Shown here: positions 52,641 through 61,590 of the stretch, in pieces | Layout of the letters: each line of letters starts with the position of its first letter | Position numbering within the stretch: position 1 is the first letter of the stretch | Assembly (NCBI RefSeq): GCF_037113415.1 | Contig: NZ_CP146608.1 | Span: 2,438,501-2,502,500, forward strand | Direction: 5' to 3' | DNA from: Devosia sp. XK-2 | GTDB taxonomy: Bacteria > Pseudomonadota > Alphaproteobacteria > Rhizobiales > Devosiaceae | Length of the DNA stretch: 64,000 nucleotides | The notes under the pieces: model-generated | The model's database searches: none | What the model was told of the DNA's origin: nothing | What the model saw: the letters and a program-made list of their open reading frames with translations, nothing else | Translations under genes and position numbers: made by a program

Positions 52641-53366
52641 CTACCCAAGGCTCTCCGGTCCCACCCAGCCGAACCGCAGCGCGTCACCCCAATTGGGAAA
52701 ACCATTCTCCTCAGCCATGCGCGCCGCCGCTTCGGTATCATATGGCACCGAGATCAGCGCCGTCTGCCACTTGCCCAGCCGCCGCTCGACAATGGCATAA
52801 TGCGCATCGGGCGAGCCGCGTACCAATTGCATGCCCACTGAACCCGGATTGACCAGGAGCCGCCCGTCGCTGAGCCGAAGCGTGCGGGCAATATGGGTGT
52901 GTCCGCAAAGGATCACCGGCTGGTCCAGCCCCACCGCCTCGCGCTCCACCTCGGCCTCCGAGGGCAGCCGCGTCGTCCGTCCGTCGAAGAAATTGTCGAG
53001 CCAGGGCGCCTCATCATCGCTCGGCGTGCCATGGCACATGAAAACCGCATCGCCCAGCTTGGCCGTCGCCGGCAGACCACCCAGCCAGTCGAGCTGCTCC
53101 GGGCGCAATCTTTCGCGCGCAAACACATCCACCGACCAAGGCTCGGGCCGCCCCAGAAGGTTCATCACCCAGCGATCGTGATTGCCGCGAATGGCGACCG
53201 GATTGAGCCCCATGATCCGCTCGGCAGCGCCCGCGGGGTCAATCGGCCCGCTCACATGGTCGCCCAGGCACACCACCGCGTCCACGCTCTGGCGCGCCAT
53301 ATCCTCCAGCACCGCATCGAGCGCTGGCACATTGCCATGCACATCGGAAAGGACCGCGACCCGCAT
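52641..53366 (-). CDS. Metallophosphoesterase, YfcE/MJ0936-like
   Basis: 241 residues with all calcineurin-like motifs: SDVHGN (about 7-12), GDHVSGP, GNHD (61-64), CHGTP and GHTH (about 154-157), which bind a dinuclear metal centre. C-terminal LLVNPGSVGMQLVRG is typical. Cytosolic phosphodiesterase or phosphatase; substrate not assigned. It precedes no same-strand partner except ubiK upstream (18 bases). Confidence 0.9.
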   Translation of the reverse strand: MRVAVLSDVHGNVPALDAVLEDMARQSVDAVVCLGDHVSGPIDPAGAAERIMGLNPVAIRGNHDRWVMNLLGRPEPWSVDVFARERLRPEQLDWLGGLPATAKLGDAVFMCHGTPSDDEAPWLDNFFDGRTTRLPSEAEVEREAVGLDQPVILCGHTHIARTLRLSDGRLLVNPGSVGMQLVRGSPDAHYAIVERRLGKWQTALISVPYDTEAAARMAEENGFPNWGDALRFGWVGPESLG

Positions 53367-53384
53367 CGATCCGGCCCGCCTGCT

Positions 53385-53636
53385 CTAGGAGGCAGCCTTG
53401 TCGCCGCGCAGCGCCGCAATCTCCTTGCGCAGCGCCTCGATTTCCTCGCCCTGCACCTGCACCAGCTCGCGCAGCGCGTCGAAATCCTCGCGCTTGACCA
53501 GGTCCATGTCGTTGACGATCCGCTGCGCCTGCGATTTGACGACGGTCTCGACCTCCCGCCGCACCCCGTCGGCCACCCCAGCCGCTTCATTCATCACCCG
53601 GCCCAACCCGTCAAAAATCTTGTTGTTCTGGTTCAT
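53385..53636 (-). CDS. ubiK: UbiK-family accessory factor (BMFP)
   Basis: 83 residues: an amphipathic N-terminal helix (IFDGLGRVMNEAAGVADGVR) and a C-terminal coiled coil (KREDFDALRELVQVQGEEIE ALRKEIAAL) that trimerises. UbiK binds membranes and the UbiJ scaffold and assists ubiquinone synthesis. The ATG at 53636 gives the family length; the open frame upstream is not coding. In related genomes this gene is commonly near lgt; here about 3 kb separates them. Confidence 0.88.
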   Translation of the reverse strand: MNQNNKIFDGLGRVMNEAAGVADGVRREVETVVKSQAQRIVNDMDLVKREDFDALRELVQVQGEEIEALRKEIAALRGDKAAS

Positions 53637-53796
53637 GGCACGGCTCCGCGTCGTGGAAATTTTCTGCTCCCCGATATGTAGGCGATGGCTACGGGATTGA
53701 CCAGTGCGGCCAATAATCACCGCAGGCGGCCCAATCCGGCATGGCGCCGCCATGCATGCCGGATTGGCAGCTGTGTCAGATTTCAGGTGGATCGTC

Positions 53797-54543
53797 TTAG
53801 CTGGCCCAAGCCACCGCATCGGCCCCGGCAGGCAGGCGCATGGGTGCCGACGAATCCGTCGCTGCGCGCCAGACGACCTCTGCGACATCGACCGATAACG
53901 TCTTGGGTGCATTGGGATCTCGCAAGCCAGCGACGACCTGTTGTGCGAACACGTCATAGGCCTCTGGAAACCCTCCTTCGCCCCGAAGTCGCGCGAGTGC
54001 CGTTTGACCAAAGCTGGTGCCGGGAGCAGAGCCCGGCAGCACGATTTTCACGGTGATCCCAAACGGCGCGAGTTCCAGCGCAAGAGATTCGGTAAAGGCA
54101 TTCACCGCAGCCTTACTGGCTGTGTACACTGAGAGCAAAGGCAGCGGCCGCATCGTCACGCTCGAGGTCACATTGATGATAAGACCACTCCGGCGCGCCC
54201 GAAACTGCGGCAACACCGCCTGTATGACCCGCATCGTGCCAAGCGTATTGGTTTCGAACACGTCTCGCGCCGTATCGATCGCGGTGCCTTCCAGGGCATT
54301 GAGCCAACCGATGCCAGCATTGTTCACCAGCACGTCGATGGGGCCTGCAGCATCCAGGGCATTCTTTACGCTCGCGTCATCGGTAACATCGAGTGGCAGC
54401 ACGGTGATATTCTCTGACGCTGGCAACACATCCTCACGCGGGGACCGCATGGTGGCAACGACCTTCCAGTCGCGCTCGGCAAAAGTCTTGGCTATATCCA
54501 GGCCAAATCCAGAGGAGCAGCCGGTGATCAGAATGGTCTTCAT
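53797..54543 (-). CDS. Short-chain dehydrogenase/reductase
   Basis: 248 residues: cofactor-binding ITGCSSGFGLDIA (about 6-18), NNAGIGW, active-site Ser in NVTSSVT and YTASKAA (Tyr-x3-Lys). Classical SDR with an NADP-type basic residue after strand 2 (TMRSPRED). Divergent from an AraC-type regulator 100 bases away, which probably controls it. Substrate unknown. Confidence 0.88.
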   Translation of the reverse strand: MKTILITGCSSGFGLDIAKTFAERDWKVVATMRSPREDVLPASENITVLPLDVTDDASVKNALDAAGPIDVLVNNAGIGWLNALEGTAIDTARDVFETNTLGTMRVIQAVLPQFRARRSGLIINVTSSVTMRPLPLLSVYTASKAAVNAFTESLALELAPFGITVKIVLPGSAPGTSFGQTALARLRGEGGFPEAYDVFAQQVVAGLRDPNAPKTLSVDVAEVVWRAATDSSAPMRLPAGADAVAWAS

Positions 54544-54594
54544 TGCGGGGTCCTTTCGCTACATGTCCTTGCCCCGCTGATGTGGATCAGCTAA

Positions 54595-54623
54595 TTAGGA
54601 CTTTCTATAATGCAATATCCTAA
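54595..54623. promoter_or_regulatory. Inverted repeat between divergent SDR and AraC genes
   Basis: TTAGGA and TCCTAA separated by 17 bases around TATAAT (54605-54610), in the only gap between the two genes. A plausible operator/promoter for the AraC-type protein. Confidence 0.5.
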
Positions 54624-54643
54624 ATGCATTAGCGAACGTCCGA

Positions 54644-55576
54644 ATGATCGATCCTTTGGCCGAAATTGTCACCATGCTGCAGCCGCGCCTGCCTTTCTCC
54701 AAGGCGGCGAGCGGCTCGGGGTCCTGGCGTGTCGACGGGGATGGGGATGGCAGACCCGTCTTCGCAGTCATGTTGGAGGGAGCGGCGCGCCTCGCCGTCA
54801 ATGATCAACCCGAGATTGAACTCCGGGAAGGCGACTTTATCCTGATCCCGGCCGCCGATCGCTTCGTCATGTCCAACAATGGCAATCGCGCGCCACCCGC
54901 AACAGATCCACTCCGCGTGACCATGTTGGCCGATGAAACCCGGCACGGCGATCCGGAAGGGGCGCCCAATATGCGGATATTGATCGGTCGCCTGGCCTTC
55001 GCATCTCCAGACTCGACACTGGTCTTCGCCTTGCTCCCCTGTCTGCTGCATATCAGGGGTCAGAGCCGGTTGACAGCGCTGGTCCAGATGATCCGGAACG
55101 AAGCGCAAAACCAGCGCCCGGCCAGGGACATCATTCTTGAACGGCTTCTGCAGGTCTTGCTCATCGAGGCTCTGCGCTCCGATGCGGCCGCCCTTGAGAC
55201 GCCGGGCCTGCTGCGCGGTCTTGCCGACCGGCAACTCGCCGGCGCGATCCGCCTGATGCACGAAGATCCCGCCAGGTCCTGGACGGTGGAAGAATTGGCC
55301 AAGGTCGCGACACTGTCGCGGTCTGTGTTTTTCGACAGGTTTCAGAAGCAGACCGGTATGGCGCCGATGGAATACCTGCAATCCTGGCGCATGGCACTGG
55401 CCAAGGACATGCTGCGCCGCCGGGACGGTGGCATCAAGACGATAGCCCAGCGCGTTGGCTATGGTTCGGCCAGCGCCTTCAGTGTGGCTTTTTCTCGATT
55501 TGTCGGCATGGCGCCAAGCCAATACACCGCCTCGGGGGAGGCCGAGCTAAAAACAGCCGGCGAACCACAGCCCTGA
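54644..55576 (+). CDS. AraC-family regulator with cupin-type N terminus
   Basis: 310 residues. Residues about 10-190 form a cupin_6 (AraC-type sensing) domain (FAVMLEGAARLAVND; LREGDFILIPAADRFVM). The C-terminal double helix-turn-helix is at about 205-300 (WTVEELAKVATLSRSVFFDR; MAPMEYLQSWRMALAKDMLR; RVGYGSASAFSVAFSRFVGM). The group often senses reactive compounds and regulates a divergent oxidoreductase, matching the SDR here. Confidence 0.9.
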   Translation: MIDPLAEIVTMLQPRLPFSKAASGSGSWRVDGDGDGRPVFAVMLEGAARLAVNDQPEIELREGDFILIPAADRFVMSNNGNRAPPATDPLRVTMLADETRHGDPEGAPNMRILIGRLAFASPDSTLVFALLPCLLHIRGQSRLTALVQMIRNEAQNQRPARDIILERLLQVLLIEALRSDAAALETPGLLRGLADRQLAGAIRLMHEDPARSWTVEELAKVATLSRSVFFDRFQKQTGMAPMEYLQSWRMALAKDMLRRRDGGIKTIAQRVGYGSASAFSVAFSRFVGMAPSQYTASGEAELKTAGEPQP

Positions 55577-55874
55577 TCAAACGAGGGCCACACGCCATGG
55601 CGCGAGTGGAACTTTGGACCGCGCTATTGTGGTACATCACCCCCACTGCGCCGCCCTCGGGCGTCGACCCGAGGCCAGTCATCACGGGCTTGACCCGGGA
55701 CCCATCCTGAGATGGCCGGACTCGCGCGGATGGCCTCCCTCGTGGTTCGAGGGTCGCTGTGCTCCCACCTCACCACGAGGGCTTGCCAGACACTGACTCC
55801 TTCGTAGACCTCATCCTGAGGAAGCGCGTAGCTCTGTCTCGAAGGACGAGGTCGGCCCTCGCAGAGCTCCCAAA
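55577..55874. repeat. Mosaic of REP-like units
   Basis: CTCGGGCGTCGACCCGAG near 55653-55670; ACGGGCTTGACCCGGGACCC with CATCCTGAG near 55685-55712; CTCGTGGTTCGAGGG with CACCTCACCACGAGGGC; and CCTCATCCTGAGGAAGCGCG with TCTCGAAGGACGAGG. All are intergenic palindromic repeats; no gene is visible. Confidence 0.7.
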
Positions 55875-56395
55875 AATCTTATCCCCGCCCCCTCCATCGT
55901 CCCTCATACTCTCCTCGTCCTCACCGACAACACGCGGTACCGACGAACTTCGAGCCGTCCCGAAGGGCCGGACGCGCCGGTGGCGCGGCTGGAGGCAAGA
56001 AGGCCATGAGAGCTGCGCTCGAATGGCAAGGGGTGAGGAGGCAGGCCGCACGGTGTCGATCGGGCGGAGGCGTGTATGCTGACCACCGGTCGCTCAACTG
56101 AAGCGAACGGCGACAAGCGGCGATGGATGTTTCGGCGTCCGGGCCAAAAGTCTGCGCCGCTCGTGGATGGGATGAGCAACCCGCAAGGGGGCCGCTCGAT
56201 GCATGCGTCCGAAATCCTGTTCGTGGGAAGCGGCTTTCGCCTCTTCTTTAATTTAACCGAGGCGAAAGCCGCTTTTCACCGTGCAACCGCAGGCGCCGGG
56301 CGTCGTGCGATCTTTCGGCATGCGCACAGCATCGCGGAACGCTCCTTGAACTTCGAGATGTCCCGCAGGGCCAGGCGCGCCGGTGGCGCGACTGG
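55875..56395 (+). repeat. Dispersed structured repeat, copy B (possible ncRNA)
   Basis: Blocks in order: CTTATCCCCGCCCCCTCC, CATACTCTCC (possible -10), ACCGACAACACGCGGTACCG, an inserted repeat with AGAAGGCCATGAGAGCTGCG (55985-56030), GGGCGGAGGCGTGTATGCTG, CCGCTCGATGCATGCGTCCG, then a perfect 16-bp hairpin AAGCGGCTTTCGCCTC / GAGGCGAAAGCCGCTT (56228-56274) with TTTTC after it. It continues, like copy C, for about 100 more bases. A 127-codon frame inside it is a by-product of the repeat. Confidence 0.7.
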
Positions 56396-56480
56396 AGGCG
56401 AGAAGGCCATGAGAGCTTGGAGCGTCCGGTGGGCAAATCTCTCCGGTGGAGAGATTTGAGCGAACAAGGCTCGAATGGCA
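56395..56480 (+). repeat. Palindromic repeat, AAATCTCTCC variant
   Basis: GAGGCGAGAAGGCCATGAGA, then AAATCTCTCCGGTGGAGAGA plus TTT, and CTCGAATGGCAGCAGG. Compared with the 52.5 kb unit the stem changes TCGCTCC to TCTCTCC on one arm and GGAGCGA to GGAGAGA on the other. Confidence 0.7.
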
Positions 56481-56622
56481 GCAGGACTGAAAACGGCCAT
56501 CCGCTCCATCGGCACGCGCCTGCGCCAACACCTGCCTTGAACCGCCGCGCACATCGGGTTACGGCACTCACGGTGCTGCCATATTGTACCGGCACATCGG
56601 TCGGACCCGCGGAGACAAGTCC

Positions 56623-57447
56623 TTGCCCTTCCCCAATATCGACCCCGTCGCCATCGCCATCGGCCCCATCGCCATTCGCTGGTATGCCCTGGCCTATCTC
56701 TTCGGGGTCATTCTGGGCGCAGGCTATGGCTATCTCCTGCTCAGGAACCAGCGCCTCTGGCATCGCGGCGCCTCGCCCTTCCCGGCCAGGGACATTTGGG
56801 ACTTTGCCTTCTGGGCCATGCTGGCCATCGTTATCGGCGGGCGCGTGGGTTATGTGCTGTTCTACAACCTGCCCTACTACCTCGAAAATCCCACCCAGAT
56901 CATCAACACGCTCGATGGCGGCATGTCCTATCATGGCGGCATGCTTGGCCTGATGCTGGCAGCCATCCTCTTCACCCGCTCCAAAGGCGGCAATTGGCTT
57001 TCCAGCCTCGACCTCATCGCCGCCGTCGCCACCATCGGCATTTTCCTCGGCCGCATCGCCAATTTCATCAATGCCGAGCTCTATGGTGCACCGACAGATC
57101 TGCCCTGGGGCGTGGTCTTCCCGACCGATCCGCTGCAGGTCGCCCGCCACCCCAGCCAGCTCTATGAAGCCGCGCTTGAAGGGCTCCTGCTTTTCCTCAT
57201 CATCCGCGTCGCCACCCATGTGTTCTACGCGTTGCGCAAGCCCGGTCTCGTCGCCGGCATCTTCGCCATTGGCTATGCGCTCTCGCGCATGGCCGTCGAA
57301 CTCGTCCGCCTGCCCGATATCCAGCTTGGCTATCTCTATGGCGGTTGGCTCACTATGGGCCAGGTGTTGAGCCTGCCCATCCTGCTCGGCGGCCTCATCC
57401 TTGTCCTCTATGCGGCCACCCGCCGCGAAAATCCGTTACGCCCATGA
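56623..57447 (+). CDS. lgt: Prolipoprotein diacylglyceryl transferase
   Basis: 274-residue inner-membrane enzyme that adds diacylglycerol from phosphatidylglycerol to the lipobox cysteine. Seven helices; SYHGGMLG with the essential His-Gly region, the Lgt signature GRIANFINAELYGAPTDLPW, and RHPSQLYEA. TTG at 56623 (MPFPNIDPVAIAIGPIAIRW) has GCGGAG ten bases upstream; an in-frame TTG at 56584 is less likely. ATGA overlap with the next gene. Confidence 0.93.
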   Translation: MPFPNIDPVAIAIGPIAIRWYALAYLFGVILGAGYGYLLLRNQRLWHRGASPFPARDIWDFAFWAMLAIVIGGRVGYVLFYNLPYYLENPTQIINTLDGGMSYHGGMLGLMLAAILFTRSKGGNWLSSLDLIAAVATIGIFLGRIANFINAELYGAPTDLPWGVVFPTDPLQVARHPSQLYEAALEGLLLFLIIRVATHVFYALRKPGLVAGIFAIGYALSRMAVELVRLPDIQLGYLYGGWLTMGQVLSLPILLGGLILVLYAATRRENPLRP

Positions 57448-58547
57448 CCCAGAACACCACCGGAAAGACGCTCGACAGCCTGAACCTGGAACAGCAGATC
57501 GATCTGCAGATTTCGACGTCCGGCCCCATCTCGGTCGCCACCTATATGGGCCTGTGCCTCACCCATCCTTCCAAGGGCTATTACCGCGCCGCCGAACCGC
57601 TCGGCGCCAAGGGCGATTTCGTCACTGCGCCGGAAATCAGCCAGATGTTCGGCGAGCTGATCGGCTTCTGGCTGGTCAATCTCTGGCAACAGATGGATGA
57701 GCCCAAAAGCTTCACCCTGCTCGAACTCGGCCCCGGCCGCGGCACTTTGATGGCCGATATCCTGCGTGTCGCCTGCCGCGCCCCGGGCTTCCGCGATGCC
57801 CTGAAGCTCCGCCTGTTCGAAACCAGCCCTGTGCTGATGGCCGAGCAAAAGGCCAAGCTGGATGTTTACGATCCAAAATGGCTGCAGAATTTCGAAAGCT
57901 TCGACGAGGGCCCTCTGCTCATCGTCGCCAATGAATTCTTCGACGCCCTGCCCATCCGCCAATTCGTCTGCAAGCCCGATGGCTGGCATGAGCGCCAGAT
58001 CGGCCTCAAGGATGGCAAACGTGCCTTCGGCCTCTCGCCCACCCCCATCCCGCCTGCCTCCATGCCCGACGCAGTCGCCGGCGCCGAAATGGATTCCATG
58101 CTCGAAGTCTGCTTCGGTGGCGCTGAGGTGATGCGCCAACTCGCCCAGGCGATTGCCAGGCAAGGCGGCGCCCTCCTCGCCGTGGACTATGGCTATGGCA
58201 CAACGCAGACCGGCGACACTCTGCAAGGCGTGCGCCGCCATGCCTTTGCCGATGTCCTCGACACCCCCGGCGAAACCGATATTTCCGCCCATGTCGATTT
58301 TGGCGCCTTGGGCAATGTCGCCCGTGCTGCCGGTCTCGCCACACAGCCTTTGGCCACGCAGGGCGAATTCCTCACCCGCCTGGGCATTGGCGAGCGCGCA
58401 GCCGCGCTCTCGGGCGCTAATCCCGGTTCAGCCAATGACATCCGCACCGCCCATGACCGGCTGGTCAATGCCGACCAGATGGGCACCCTGTTCAAGGTCT
58501 TCTGCGCCCATAGCCCCGGCCTCATGCCGCCCGGTTTCGCCGCATGA
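57444..58547 (+). CDS. SAM-dependent methyltransferase, MidA/NDUFAF7 family
   Basis: 367 residues. N-terminal signature SVATYMGLCLTHPSKGYYRA and GDFVTAPEISQMFGELIGFW, SAM-binding LLELGPGRGTLMADILRV, IVANEFFDALPIRQFV and GALLAVDYGYG. The mitochondrial relative NDUFAF7 methylates an arginine of complex I subunit NDUFS2; a similar role is possible but not shown. Coupled by ATGA overlaps to both lgt and pgeF. Confidence 0.92.
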   Translation: MTQNTTGKTLDSLNLEQQIDLQISTSGPISVATYMGLCLTHPSKGYYRAAEPLGAKGDFVTAPEISQMFGELIGFWLVNLWQQMDEPKSFTLLELGPGRGTLMADILRVACRAPGFRDALKLRLFETSPVLMAEQKAKLDVYDPKWLQNFESFDEGPLLIVANEFFDALPIRQFVCKPDGWHERQIGLKDGKRAFGLSPTPIPPASMPDAVAGAEMDSMLEVCFGGAEVMRQLAQAIARQGGALLAVDYGYGTTQTGDTLQGVRRHAFADVLDTPGETDISAHVDFGALGNVARAAGLATQPLATQGEFLTRLGIGERAAALSGANPGSANDIRTAHDRLVNADQMGTLFKVFCAHSPGLMPPGFAA

Positions 58548-59305
58548 GCGCGCCACACGAAAAGGCTGCAGGCCTGACCGCCATTCCGGGCCTTCGCCAC
58601 GGCTTTTTCGGTCGCGCGGGTGGTGTCTCGACGGGAGATTATGCCGGTCTCAACGTCTCCCTTGCCCAAGGAGACGAGCCAGCCCGGGTTGAGGCCAATC
58701 GGCAGATCGTTGCGGGCGCGATCGGCCTTGGCCCGCTTGCCATCCTGAAGCAGACCCATTCGACCCGCGTCGAAACCATGTCCGGGCCCATCTCCCCCGG
58801 CGCCATCGATGCCGACGCCATGGTCACCGCCAGGCCCGGCCTGGCGCTCGGTATTCTCACCGCCGATTGCACGCCCATCCTCTTTGCTGACCCCGAGGCG
58901 GGTGTCATCGGCGCCGCTCATGCCGGCTGGCGCGGTGCTGTCGAGGGTATTGCCCTCAACACCATCGCCGCCATGGTGGCGCTGGGCGCCGACCCGGCCC
59001 GCATCCACGCCGCCATCGGCCCTACTATTGCCGGGCGCAATTATGAAGTGGGCGACCAGTTCCGCGCCGATTTTCTTGAGCTCAACCCCGATGGCGCGCG
59101 CTTCTTTACGACGCCCGAAGGCGGCAAGCCGCATTTCGACCTGCCTGGTTTCGTCGAAGCGCAATTGCGCGCCGCCGGCCTGGCGGCAGTCGAAAATCTG
59201 AGCCTTTGCACCTATGCCGATCCCGAACGCTATTTTTCGCACCGCTACGCCACCCATCAGGGCACTAGAACCGGTCGCCAGATCGCTGTCATCGGGCTGA
59301 CATGA
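58544..59305 (+). CDS. pgeF: Peptidoglycan editing factor PgeF (laccase-domain)
   Basis: 253 residues of the YfiH/DUF152 family. N-terminal GLRHGFFGRAGGVSTGDYAG, LKQTHSTRV with zinc-site His, LTADCTPILFADPEAGVIGA with the catalytic Cys, AHAGWRGAVEGI and SLCTYADPERYFSHR. PgeF removes wrongly incorporated residues from peptidoglycan precursors. Third gene of the lgt-midA-pgeF operon. Confidence 0.92.
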   Translation: MSAPHEKAAGLTAIPGLRHGFFGRAGGVSTGDYAGLNVSLAQGDEPARVEANRQIVAGAIGLGPLAILKQTHSTRVETMSGPISPGAIDADAMVTARPGLALGILTADCTPILFADPEAGVIGAAHAGWRGAVEGIALNTIAAMVALGADPARIHAAIGPTIAGRNYEVGDQFRADFLELNPDGARFFTTPEGGKPHFDLPGFVEAQLRAAGLAAVENLSLCTYADPERYFSHRYATHQGTRTGRQIAVIGLT

Positions 59306-59421
59306 GGTTTATTTACTGCTTAGCCCAAAGTGGCGTTGTCAGGCCGGACACGAGCCGCTAAAGCTGCCCGCGAAACTGGAAGGTCCCACCCCGAGGGACT
59401 GGTTGAGACAGGATCGCGCCC

Positions 59422-60354
59422 ATGAAGCTGGTGACCGGCAATTCCAATCGCCCCCTCGCCCAGGCCGTCGCCAGTTATCTCGAGCTTCCCCTGACCGACT
59501 GCACGGTCAAGCGCTTCGCCGACAAGGAAGTTTATGTCGAGGTGCACGAAAACGTCCGCGGCGAGGATGTCTTTATCCTCCAGTCCACCAGCTATCCGGC
59601 CAATGACAATCTGATGGAGCTGCTCATCATCGCCGATGCGCTGCGCCGCTCCTCGGCCCGCCGCATCACCGCCGTACTCCCCTATTTCGGCTATGCCCGC
59701 CAGGACAGAAAATCGGCCCCCCGCACCCCGATTTCAGCCAAACTGGTCTCCAACCTCATCACCCAGGCCGGCGCCAATCGCGTGCTGACCCTCGACCTGC
59801 ACGCCGCCCAGATCCAGGGCTTTTTCGATATCCCCACCGATAACCTCACTGCGGCCCCTGTCATGGTGCGCGACATCAAGGACAATTACGACGTCAAGAA
59901 CGTCATGATCGTCTCCCCCGATGTCGGCGGCGTGGTGCGCGCCCGCAATGTCGCCAGCCGCATCGGCGCCAGCATGGCAATTGTCGACAAGCGCCGCCCC
60001 CGTGCCGGCGTATCAGAAGTCATGAACATCATCGGCGATGTCGAGGGCCAGACCTGCATCATGATCGACGACATTGTCGACAGTGGCGGCACCCTGGTCA
60101 ATGCGGCGGAGGCCCTGCTCAAGGCCGGCGCCAAGGCGGTTTCGGCCTATATCACTCATGGCGTTTTGTCCGAAGGCGCTGCCGAGCGCATCGCCGCCAG
60201 CAAGCTCAAGGAACTGGTGGTGACCGATTCCATCCTTGAAACCGACGCCACCAAGGCCGCCGCGAATATCCGTCGCATGTCCATCGATGCGCTGATCGGC
60301 GAGGCCATCGCCCGCACCGCCAGCGAACAGAGCGTTTCCAGCCTTTTCGACTGA
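59422..60354 (+). CDS. prs: Ribose-phosphate pyrophosphokinase
   Basis: 310-residue cytosolic enzyme making PRPP from ribose-5-phosphate and ATP. Features: the ATP-binding flexible region [40 protein letters not shown] with metal-site His, and the PRPP loop [18 protein letters not shown]. Normal length for class I PRPP synthase. Preceded by a 116-base gap after pgeF. Confidence 0.96.
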   Translation: MKLVTGNSNRPLAQAVASYLELPLTDCTVKRFADKEVYVEVHENVRGEDVFILQSTSYPANDNLMELLIIADALRRSSARRITAVLPYFGYARQDRKSAPRTPISAKLVSNLITQAGANRVLTLDLHAAQIQGFFDIPTDNLTAAPVMVRDIKDNYDVKNVMIVSPDVGGVVRARNVASRIGASMAIVDKRRPRAGVSEVMNIIGDVEGQTCIMIDDIVDSGGTLVNAAEALLKAGAKAVSAYITHGVLSEGAAERIAASKLKELVVTDSILETDATKAAANIRRMSIDALIGEAIARTASEQSVSSLFD

Positions 60355-60400
60355 GGCCGACATCCGCTATCCTTTCCGCAACCACGGGAAGGAGATCACC

Positions 60401-60760
60401 ATGCCACGCTATCTCGCCCTTTATGTGGGCGCCGAGAACTCCGAAGTCCAAAAGGCCTGGGAGGCCCTGCCGGAGGCCGAGAAGGCCGAACGATCCCAGC
60501 GCGCCATGACCGAGTGGGGTCAATGGGTCGAGCGGCACAAGCATGTCATCGTCGATATCGGCGCTCCGCTGGGCAAGACGCTTCTGGCCTCGCCCGAGGG
60601 CATTACGCCGATCCGCAACGCCGTTGCCGCTTATGTGATCGTGGAGGCGGCCTCGCACGAGGACGCCGCGCAGATGTTCAAGAACCACCCCCACTTCACG
60701 ATTTTTCCCGGGACGGGCGTCGAGATCATGCCCTGCCTGCCCATGCCCGGCGCTGCGTAA
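60401..60760 (+). CDS. YCII-like small conserved protein
   Basis: 119 residues of ferredoxin-like type (PRYLALYVGAENSEVQKAWE; WGQWVERHKHVIVDIGAPLG; VAAYVIVEAASHEDAAQMFK; HFTIFPGTGVEIMPCLPMPG). Resembles the YCII/DUF1330-like enzyme-like families of unknown role. Ribosome site AAGGAGATCACC precedes the ATG. Single gene between prs and rplY. Confidence 0.78.
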   Translation: MPRYLALYVGAENSEVQKAWEALPEAEKAERSQRAMTEWGQWVERHKHVIVDIGAPLGKTLLASPEGITPIRNAVAAYVIVEAASHEDAAQMFKNHPHFTIFPGTGVEIMPCLPMPGAA

Positions 60761-60899
60761 GGTCAGGGGACGGGAATCTATTGCCCAACGCCCCTTATTC
60801 CTCTATATCCCGCCGCCATGAAGCGCTCGTCACCCCTGGAGGACGGGCGCGTATGTTGTTGTAGGAACGACATACACCAACCCAGAATGGATGATTTCC

Positions 60900-61520
60900 A
60901 TGGCTGCCAATAAAGTGCTCAAGGCACAGGCGCGTGAGGGAGTGGGCAAGGGGGCCGCTCGTGAGCTGCGTCGTCAGGGACGTGTTCCCGCTGTTATCTA
61001 TGGTGACAAGAAGCCCCCCGTCACCGTTTCCGTCGAATATAAAGACGCTCTGAAGTTCATCTATGCCGGCGGCTTCAAGTCGCATGTGCTCGACCTCGAT
61101 GTCGACGGCACCGTGCATCAGGTGATCCCGCGCGACTACCAGCTCGACGTCGTCATGGACCAGCCGGTTCATATCGACTTCCTGCGCGTTTCGGGCAATG
61201 CCACCCTGCATGTTGAAGTGCACGTGGAATTCATCAACGAAGAGAAGAGCCCCGGCCTCAAGCGCGGCGGCACGCTCAACGTTGTGCGTCACACTGTCGA
61301 ACTGATCGCCCCCGCCAATGCGATCCCCGAGCAGATCACCGTTGACCTGTCCGGCTATGAGATCGGCGACTCGATCCATATTTCGGCCGTCACCCTGCCC
61401 CAGGGCGTGAAGCCCGCGATCACCGATCGCGACTTCACCATCGCCACCCTTGTGGCGCCGTCGGGCCTGAAGTCCGCCGACGCTGCCGGCGAAACCGAAG
61501 AAGCTGCCAGCGAGGAATAA
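60900..61520 (+). CDS. rplY: 50S ribosomal protein L25 / general stress protein Ctc
   Basis: 206-residue long-form L25: the 5S rRNA-binding N-terminal domain ([29 protein letters not shown]) and the C-terminal TL5-like beta domain ([40 protein letters not shown]), ending in an acidic tail. The ATG at 60900 ([10 protein letters not shown]) is preferred to the in-frame ATG at 60891. It precedes pth, the conserved alphaproteobacterial order rplY-pth. Confidence 0.95.
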   Translation: MAANKVLKAQAREGVGKGAARELRRQGRVPAVIYGDKKPPVTVSVEYKDALKFIYAGGFKSHVLDLDVDGTVHQVIPRDYQLDVVMDQPVHIDFLRVSGNATLHVEVHVEFINEEKSPGLKRGGTLNVVRHTVELIAPANAIPEQITVDLSGYEIGDSIHISAVTLPQGVKPAITDRDFTIATLVAPSGLKSADAAGETEEAASEE

Positions 61521-61546
61521 TCCTCCTTGCAGTGACGAAACGTGTG

Positions 61547-61575
61547 AGGCGGCCTTGGGCCGCCTCATTCATTTG
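61547..61575 (+). terminator. Hairpin between rplY and pth
   Basis: Perfect nine-base stem GAGGCGGCC / GGCCGCCTC with TTG loop and weak ATTCATTT tail; may be a partial terminator. Confidence 0.7.
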
Positions 61576-61590
61576 CGATAGGTCTATGCC

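Noticed and set aside
56076..56459. 127-codon frame nearly identical to one at 62306-62644, tempting as a paralogous protein pair
   Set aside because: Both are copies of the same structured repeat; the frame crosses the 16-bp hairpin and is broken in copy A.
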